DNA of 29,666 bases, taken from positions 1-29,666 of the forward strand of contig JBLNBX010000200.1 in the NCBI GenBank assembly GCA_050260275.1. The letters run 5' to 3'. Origin of the DNA: DATMXS01 sp050260275. Its GTDB lineage: Bacteria; Acidobacteriota; Terriglobia; Bryobacterales; Bryobacteraceae. Both the position numbers and the translations under genes were made by a program. This document shows positions 24,901 through 29,666 of the stretch, piece after piece. A model generated the notes under the pieces. The model made no database searches, was not told the DNA's origin, and was given only the letters and a program-made list of their open reading frames with translations. Numbering within the stretch: position 1 is the stretch's first letter; every line of letters begins with the position of its first letter.

Positions 24901-25839
24901 TTACTCCCCGCCGCTCAGGAAGTGCTCGACCTCGGCGCGCGTGGGTATCGACGCCTGCGCGCCCGGCCGCGTCACCGACACCGCCGCTGCCGCGCAGGCA
25001 AACTGCAGCGCTTGCTGGATAGGCTTCCCCTCCGCCAGCGCGACGGCGAGCGCCGCGTTGAAAACGTCCCCAGCGGCGGTCGTGTCGCGCGCCTCCACGG
25101 GGAACGCGGGACAGTGTATCTGCCGGTTGCCATCGTCGAACAGGCAGCCCTGATCGCCCAGCTTGAGCACCACGGCGCGCGCTCCGAGCTCCCGCAGCGA
25201 GCGCGCCAGCGCCGGAGCGTCGCCCAGCCGCACGCGGGCTCTGGGCAGGCCGAGCAGCGCCAGCGCCTCCGTCTCGTTCGGCGTCAGGATGTCCGCAAGC
25301 TCGAGCAGTTCCCGCGAGAGCGGCTGCGCCGGCGCCGGGTCCAGTATCGCCTGCGCGCTCTCTTCGTGCGCGAGAGCCATCGCCGCGCGGACCGTCTCCA
25401 GCGGCGTCTCGAGCTGAAACATCGCGAACCGCGCACCGGCAAGAGCGCCCCGAAGCGACCCGATGTCCGAGGCATGCAGCTCCAGGTTCGCTCCCGAGGC
25501 GACGACGATCGAGTTTTCCCCGGCGTCATCGACCCAGATCAGCGCCACACCGGTCGGCTGCGCCTTGCTGCCGCTCACGTAAGCGACGTCCACCCCGGCG
25601 GCCGAAAGGCTGGCGCGCAGATGATCGGCGAACAGGTCGTAGCCGACGCGGCCGGCCATCCTCACCATAACGCGCCCCGCTCCGAGCCGTCCCGCCGCGC
25701 AGGCTTGATTTGCGCCCTTGCCGCCTGGGGTCATCATGAAGTTGCGGCCGAGCACGGTCTGCCCAGGCGCGGGCAGTTCTTTGACGCGCACCACGAAGTC
25801 CATGTTCAGGCTGCCGATGATGGTGATGGCGGGAGTCAT
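24901..25839 (-). CDS. rbsK: Ribokinase (PfkB family)
   Basis: A 312-residue PfkB-family sugar kinase, most like ribokinase, which phosphorylates D-ribose at O5. The N-terminal signature LNMDFVVRV and PGGKGANQA (38-46) match ribokinase, including N44. The C-terminal anion-hole and base motif is DTTAAGD (252-258), with D258 as base; ribokinase usually has DTxGAGD, so the first Gly is Ala. The ATG at 25839 was preferred; a TTG at 25851 would add four residues and has a slightly better AGGCGAG ribosome site. It is convergent with larA over 55 bases. No ribose transporter or rbsD is in the window. Adenosine or other PfkB substrates are the alternative. Confidence 0.85.
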   Translation of the reverse strand: MTPAITIIGSLNMDFVVRVKELPAPGQTVLGRNFMMTPGGKGANQACAAGRLGAGRVMVRMAGRVGYDLFADHLRASLSAAGVDVAYVSGSKAQPTGVALIWVDDAGENSIVVASGANLELHASDIGSLRGALAGARFAMFQLETPLETVRAAMALAHEESAQAILDPAPAQPLSRELLELADILTPNETEALALLGLPRARVRLGDAPALARSLRELGARAVVLKLGDQGCLFDDGNRQIHCPAFPVEARDTTAAGDVFNAALAVALAEGKPIQQALQFACAAAAVSVTRPGAQASIPTRAEVEHFLSGGE

Positions 25840-25906
25840 ATCAGGGGCCAATACTCGCCTGGCTCATTGGCCGAATCGGTGCGCAACAGCCGGGCCTACC
25901 GAGAAG

Positions 25907-26494
25907 CTACCTGGAAAGGTCGATTCCCAGCTTCTTCAGCTCTTCAGCGTAATACCGCCGGTACAGCAGATCGTACTCTTCAGTGCCTTCCGCGATTTCG
26001 CGCTTCTGGGACCGGATCTTCTGCCGCGCCGCGCGATCGACGCGGTCCTCCATCTGCAGGAGCGCGATGATCTCGCGGACCAGTTCCAGCCGCACCTCGT
26101 TGGCCGGCTTCTTGAGGCGCACCTCGCGGGATTTCCGCAGCATCGAGACGATCTTGTGCGAGATGTCTATCACCTTGTCTCGCGATAGCCGCATCGCGTC
26201 GCCCGTATCGCGGCCCGACGCTCGGATCACTTTGCGCTGGGTTATGAGCGTGTTCTTGATGCGGCGGAACATCTCCTGGTAGCTGACGCCCTCGCGGCGC
26301 ATGTAATCCTGATACTGCTCCAGGATGTCGCGCACCTCGTCGTTGAGGCGGTCTTCCACCTGAAGCTCGTCGATGATGACCCCGGAGATCTGGTCGGCAA
26401 CAGCCTGCGGCTCGACCGTGTCGATAAGTCTCGGCGACAGCTTGGCGACGAGTTGGCGGGAGAGGTAGGCGACAAATTCCTTCGCGAGTAGCAT
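25907..26494 (-). CDS. Tandem DUF507 protein
   Basis: A 195-residue, highly charged helical protein of unknown function. It holds two copies of the DUF507 pattern. The N-terminal half (about 1-75) begins LAKEFVAYLSRQLVAKL and ends DRLNDEVRDILEQYQDYM. The C-terminal half (about 100-185) begins MRLSRDKVIDISHKIVSML and ends DRVDRAARQKIRSQKREI. No signal peptide or membrane segment is seen, so it is probably cytoplasmic. The ATG at 26494 is the first of the frame. It lies 67 bases before the ribokinase and 78 bases downstream of the receptor gene stop, all on the minus strand. Confidence 0.85.
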   Translation of the reverse strand: MLLAKEFVAYLSRQLVAKLSPRLIDTVEPQAVADQISGVIIDELQVEDRLNDEVRDILEQYQDYMRREGVSYQEMFRRIKNTLITQRKVIRASGRDTGDAMRLSRDKVIDISHKIVSMLRKSREVRLKKPANEVRLELVREIIALLQMEDRVDRAARQKIRSQKREIAEGTEEYDLLYRRYYAEELKKLGIDLSR

Positions 26495-26572
26495 TCAGTC
26501 CGCAAGTCAGTGTATCAAAAGGCCCGCGACAGCCGCAGTACGAAGCCCGTCGGCGGACCGCTCCGGAGCTCG

Positions 26573-28735
26573 TCAGAACGCCCGGAGAGTATAGGTCAGG
26601 CGGACGCCCCGGCCCGGCTCCGGCGCGAAATTCTTTATGAACGACAGATGGTTCCGGTACAGCGTATTCCCGGCGTTATTCAGCTCGCACGTGAATACGT
26701 GCAGCGCGTGGCTGGTGGCGTAGCTGTACGACGCCGCCAGGTTGACGAGCGCGTAGCCTGCCGTGGGCGTCTCGGTGAGGAACACGTCCCGCTGCGCATT
26801 CGCAAGCACGATCTCCGGCCGCACCGCGAAGCCGCCGCGGCGGAAGTCGAGCCCCACACGCCCGCGTACCGGAGGAATTCTGGGCAGCGGAACAGATCCC
26901 GCGCGAAGGCGTGCGTTCACGGCATCGACGCCCAGGTTCAGCCAGAGTTCGGGCAGCAGCAGGACGCTCGCTCGCGCCTCGCCGCCGGTGTACCGGGCGC
27001 CGGCCTGCCGGTACTCGGCCTCGACGAGCCCCTCTTCGATGCGGCCCGTCGGAGCCAGATAAACGAAATCGTCAAGGCGGTAGTAGAACAGGTTCGCTTC
27101 GCCTCGCACCCGGCGGCCCTCGTGCCGCACCGCTGCGTCGATGCCGTTGCCTAGTTCGCGGTTCAGGCCCGAATTTCCGATCTCGAAGGTCAGGTTGCCC
27201 GCGTGCGGCCCGTAGTTGTACAACTCCTCAAGCGCGGGCGCGCGGTAGGAGCGCGTGTAGTTCACCGCCAGCGCGCCCCCGTTCCAGAGCGGAACGTTAG
27301 CGCCGGCCGCTGCGGATAGGCCATCGAAGCTGCGCGCCGGCGCGCCCGCGGGCGAGTAGCCCGTGTGCTCATAGCGCGCTCCAAACTGCAACCTCACGCG
27401 CTCGAGTCTCACTTGCTCAAGCGCGAACAGCGCAATGCTGCTCTGATCGACAGGAGGCGAGAGGGTCTCGCGGCCCGTCGCCTTGTAGTCCCGCAGGGTG
27501 GAATGGAAGCCGAAGCGCCCCGCCAGCCGGCCGGCCGGACGCTGTTCGAAAACCGCTCGCGCCGTGAACTGCTTGTTGTAGAGGCGCGTGCAGACCTCGC
27601 CGCCCTCGAGTTCCGTGTGCGTCCAGTCCGTGTAACTCGTGTACAGGTCGGCACGCTCTATCACCGGCGCGAAACCTGCGCGTCCGGCGTGGAGCCGGAA
27701 CTGCTGGCCGCGGAAGGTCAGGTCGACGTGTTCATCCGCCTCCGGCGCGGCGAACGGCACTCCGTAGCGGCCGTCCTGGATGCTGTAGCTGGCGCCGAAG
27801 GTGTTCCGTTCACCGAACCTCGCGAGCGAACCTGACGCGGTCTGCACGCCCGAATGCGAGTTGGGGATCTTGCCTATCGGTGTCGAGTAATTCCCCGCGT
27901 GGCCGGCGCCGCCGTCGATTGCCGCGAGCCAGAGGCCGCGGCCGATCTCGACTCCGCCGCTCGCGCCCGCGTAGGCGTTGGCGCTTCCGGCATTCCCGGT
28001 GAGATAGCCACGCACGCCCTCGTGCGAATGCTCGTGAACCTGATGGTGGCCGGAGATGACATTCACGACCCCACCGATCGCATTGCTTCCGTACAGCAGT
28101 GTGGCGGGCCCCTTTACTATTTCCACCTGGTCCACCGCGCCCGGGTTGAGCGGCTCGCCGTGATCGCCCGACTGCGACGAGATCGTGCCCGTCGGCAGTC
28201 CGTCCTGAAGCACCAGGACGCGGTCGCCATCAAAGCCCCGAATGACGGGCCGCGCGGTTCCGGGGCCGAAACTGCGTTTCGCTACGCCGGGCTCGCCTTC
28301 CACCGCGCCGCCGAGCGATGTTGCCTGCCGCACCGAGAGTTCGAGCGAGTTCAGGGAGATCACCGGCTGAAACGTTTCGAGCGTCGCCTGCTCGCGGCCT
28401 GACGCCGTAACCGTGATCCGCTGGTGCAATACTCCCAGGCTGAGGCGGAAATCGAGACTCGCCTGCTGGCCGGCCTCGAGATGCACGGTGCGCGTTTCAC
28501 CGGCCATCGCGTGCATGTGCGCAACCACGTGATAGTCGCCCGGCGGGAGTTCCGTAAACGTGTACCGCCCTTCGGCATCTGTGTCCGCCGAGCGGCGCAG
28601 TTCCACTATGCTCACCGTGGCATGGTGAACCGGTGCGCCTGAACCCTCCAGCCGGACGACTCCCGTCAAGGCCGCTGTGCGCGGCTGGGCAGTTAGTGCG
28701 GCAGAAAAGATAGTGAGACAGACCAGGACCCGCAC
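26573..28735 (-). CDS. TonB-dependent receptor, ZnuD-like (probable zinc uptake)
   Basis: A 720-residue outer-membrane active transporter. The GTG at 28733-28735 has an excellent AGGAGGG ribosome site (28744-28750) and a signal peptide (1-16, ALTAQ). Residues ~20-95 are a carboxypeptidase-like regulatory domain, 107-112 (ITVTAS) a possible TonB box, and ~125-230 the plug (VIRGFDGDRVLVLQDGLPTG, QVEIVKGPATLLYGSNAIGG). A His cluster follows (H230, H231, H234, H236, H238), and an Asp-His pair (D191, H192) sits where ZnuD-type zinc receptors keep ligands. TDWTHTELEGGEV and the strand order also match that group. It ends in Phe. It follows the small metal-motif gene and probably feeds the periplasm with zinc or a related metal; copper is the alternative. 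Confidence 0.85.
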   Translation of the reverse strand: MRVLVCLTIFSAALTAQPRTAALTGVVRLEGSGAPVHHATVSIVELRRSADTDAEGRYTFTELPPGDYHVVAHMHAMAGETRTVHLEAGQQASLDFRLSLGVLHQRITVTASGREQATLETFQPVISLNSLELSVRQATSLGGAVEGEPGVAKRSFGPGTARPVIRGFDGDRVLVLQDGLPTGTISSQSGDHGEPLNPGAVDQVEIVKGPATLLYGSNAIGGVVNVISGHHQVHEHSHEGVRGYLTGNAGSANAYAGASGGVEIGRGLWLAAIDGGAGHAGNYSTPIGKIPNSHSGVQTASGSLARFGERNTFGASYSIQDGRYGVPFAAPEADEHVDLTFRGQQFRLHAGRAGFAPVIERADLYTSYTDWTHTELEGGEVCTRLYNKQFTARAVFEQRPAGRLAGRFGFHSTLRDYKATGRETLSPPVDQSSIALFALEQVRLERVRLQFGARYEHTGYSPAGAPARSFDGLSAAAGANVPLWNGGALAVNYTRSYRAPALEELYNYGPHAGNLTFEIGNSGLNRELGNGIDAAVRHEGRRVRGEANLFYYRLDDFVYLAPTGRIEEGLVEAEYRQAGARYTGGEARASVLLLPELWLNLGVDAVNARLRAGSVPLPRIPPVRGRVGLDFRRGGFAVRPEIVLANAQRDVFLTETPTAGYALVNLAASYSYATSHALHVFTCELNNAGNTLYRNHLSFIKNFAPEPGRGVRLTYTLRAF

Positions 28736-28743
28736 AGATGTAA

Positions 28744-28782
28744 CCCTCCTGATGTTGTTTTTGTGTGCTGGCGAAAGGAGGG
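28744..28782 (-). promoter_or_regulatory. Inverted repeat masking the receptor ribosome binding site
   Basis: The receptor's ribosome site AGGAGGG (transcript sense, 28750 down to 28744) is perfectly complementary to CCCTCCT (28782 down to 28776), with a 25-base AC-rich loop between. The upstream arm lies directly after the stop codon (28783-28785) of the small gene. A ribosome finishing that gene would cover the arm and free the ribosome site. This looks like translational coupling of the two genes, or attenuation depending on how the first is translated. Confidence 0.55.
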
Positions 28783-29046
28783 CTAGGCTGGGGGCGCGCG
28801 GGGAGAGGATATAGCCGGCGCCGGGCGCTCGTAGCCGCGGAGCGGTTCCGGTTCGACAGTGCCGGCTGCGGCAGAGAGCCGGGCGTTCAACTGCAGCAGC
28901 GCCGGCGGCTGCACCGCCGCCTGCACATTGTGTGTGGCGCTGCACACGCCGCAGTCGGGGTCGTAGTGTTCGTGCAGGCAGACGTTGGCCGCCAGTACGA
29001 TCAGCAGGATCGCGGCGATCAAGAGCTGCCCGCGCTTCATTCGCAT
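28783..29046 (-). CDS. Small membrane-anchored protein with Cys/His metal motif
   Basis: An 87-residue protein starting at the ATG at 29044-29046 (a second ATG, in MRMK, is two codons on). Residues 7-22 are one hydrophobic segment, which may be a signal anchor. Immediately after come C23, H25, H27, C32, C35 and H39 (VCLHEHYDPDCGVCSATHN), a compact set of soft metal ligands on the outer side. The remaining ~45 residues are Pro/Ala-rich and low in order. It is similar in plan to short DUF2946-like proteins encoded before metal receptors, but the identity is not proven. It ends 48 bases before the receptor start, with which it is almost certainly co-transcribed. Possible roles are metal sensing, delivery, or a leader peptide for the receptor. 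Confidence 0.7.
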   Translation of the reverse strand: MRMKRGQLLIAAILLIVLAANVCLHEHYDPDCGVCSATHNVQAAVQPPALLQLNARLSAAAGTVEPEPLRGYERPAPAISSPRAPPA

Positions 29047-29270
29047 CGCTCGTTCAAACCGTCTCGGGGACTTGGATGCGACCCGTGAACCCGCGGTTGC
29101 AAGTCCGGATGCCGCCCCGGAGGCCTGTCCCTGTCTCCCGCTATAAGCATACACGAGGCAGTGTTGTATACTTTGTTCGGGGTTGTTTGCCGGCGGGGTC
29201 AGGTTCGTTAGGGCCGGTCGCCGGTCACACTGGGACAACTAGGTTATCTCGAGGCGGGCTCTGGGAAGCT
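29047..29270. promoter_or_regulatory. Divergent intergenic region between the metal receptor operon and the radical SAM-type gene
   Basis: These 224 bases must hold both promoters. The AT-richest part is 29141-29190. It contains CTATAAGCATACA and TTGTATACTTTGTT, including TATACT (29167-29172) as a possible -10 for the plus-strand gene; no matching -35 lies at proper spacing. I looked for a Zur- or Fur-like palindrome and saw only GTATAC. No riboswitch fold was recognised. Confidence 0.35.
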
Positions 29271-29666
29271 ATGCGCGTACATCTGGTGAACCCGAGCGAT
29301 GTCGCGTTCGGAACCGCGGTTATCACTCCACGCTGGTTATTCGTGCTCGCCGGCGCTACCCCTGCGGAGTACGGCGATCCTTTACTCGTAGATGAGACGA
29401 TCACACCGCTCGATCCCGGCAGGATCGGCCCGGGCGACGTTGTCGGCATTGGCATCCACACTGCGAACGCGCTGCGCGGATTCGAGGTGGGGCGTTTGGC
29501 GCGCGAACGCGGCGCGTACGTCATCTTCGGCGGCATTCACGCGAGCCTGTACCCCGAAGAGGCTTACGAGCGAGGAGCGGCGCACGCAGTAGTACGCGGC
29601 GACGGCGACGTGGTGTGGGCCGAGGCGCTCGCCGGCTGCGCCGCCGGTGTGCCCCGGAAGCTGTAT
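29271..29666 (+). CDS. B12-binding-domain radical SAM-type protein (5' part)
   Basis: This frame has no stop up to the window end, giving 132 residues from the ATG at 29271. The sequence (VITPRWLFVLAGATP, then DVVGIGIHTANALRGFEV, YVIFGGIHASLYPEEA and AVVRGDGDVVW) matches the N-terminal Rossmann-like B12-binding domain of the large class of radical SAM enzymes that read LxGG.H...P.E....G. and VxGEGE-type motifs, here GGIHA and GDGD. The radical SAM CxxxCxxC motif would lie beyond the window. A weak GGGAAG ribosome site is 4-9 bases upstream. It is divergent from the metal receptor operon, with 224 bases between. Such enzymes methylate or rearrange natural-product, hopanoid or tetrapyrrole substrates; which one cannot be said. 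Confidence 0.78.
   Translation, partial: MRVHLVNPSDVAFGTAVITPRWLFVLAGATPAEYGDPLLVDETITPLDPGRIGPGDVVGIGIHTANALRGFEVGRLARERGAYVIFGGIHASLYPEEAYERGAAHAVVRGDGDVVWAEALAGCAAGVPRKLY

Noticed and set aside
28736..28945. N-terminal extension of the receptor frame before the GTG
   Set aside because: It overlaps the small metal-motif gene, and the GTG at 28735 has both a strong ribosome site and a signal peptide right after it.
29141..29180. Possible Zur or Fur operator in the divergent region
   Set aside because: Only a GTATAC core is palindromic; there is no extended inverted repeat matching known operator types.

Overview
The window is GC-rich, gene-dense Gram-negative bacterial DNA. It encodes Omp85 and TamB proteins, a TonB-dependent receptor and a beta-barrel porin. 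The protein mix (BBP2-type porin, tandem DUF507, DUF4097 solenoid, HTY-type ClpS) and the decayed GGGCTGAAGCCC intergenic repeats suggest Acidobacteriota, perhaps the Bryobacter/Solibacter side. That placement is inference from family resemblance, not a search result. I see no tRNA, rRNA, CRISPR array, insertion sequence or phage gene. This reads as chromosomal core sequence rather than an island.

Layout. 1-439 (-): 5' part of a LolD/MacB-type ABC ATPase, broken by a one-base frameshift. 599-1345 (+): ZIP metal transporter, convergent with a MoeB/ThiF-type E1-like adenylyltransferase (1415-2449, -). 2577-10167 (+): a tightly overlapped envelope operon of Omp85 protein with about seven POTRA domains, SurA-N-like chaperone, and TamB. 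10285-11385 (+): porin with its own promoter and a terminator. 11591-13765 (+): S9B dipeptidyl-peptidase IV-like enzyme. 13875-14195 (+): ClpS. 14197-16439 (-): Gfo/Idh/MocA oxidoreductase, thrB and a small membrane protein. 16440-17821: purS and an MmcQ/YjbR gene, divergent and flanked by repeat-rich spacers. 17822-19416 (-): uppS-cdsA. 19475-20398 (-): DUF4097 protein. 20459-23537 (-): HAD phosphatase, methyltransferase with zinc ribbon, pfkA. 23568-24845 (+): larA, convergent with a ribokinase (24901-25839, -). 25907-26494 (-): tandem DUF507 protein. 26573-29046 (-): small metal-motif membrane protein and a ZnuD-like receptor. 29271 to the end (+): B12-binding/radical SAM-type protein, cut by the window.

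How the genes work together. The Omp85-chaperone-TamB set is a self-contained outer-membrane insertion/transport module. The uppS-cdsA pair makes the polyprenyl carrier and the CDP-diacylglycerol needed for envelope building. The receptor cluster at the right end and the ZIP transporter at the left both point to zinc or related metal import, at the outer and inner membrane respectively. Non-ATG starts are common: TTG for the oxidoreductase, thrB and probably the HAD gene; GTG for the Omp85, TamB, receptor and small membrane protein genes.

No clear new defence or mobile system is present. The observations I would follow first are an inverted repeat that can mask the receptor's ribosome binding site directly after the stop codon of the small metal-motif ORF, the altered N-degron pocket of ClpS, the seven-POTRA Omp85/SurA-N/TamB operon, the exact 18-residue solenoid in the DUF4097 protein, and the D103N change in PfkA.
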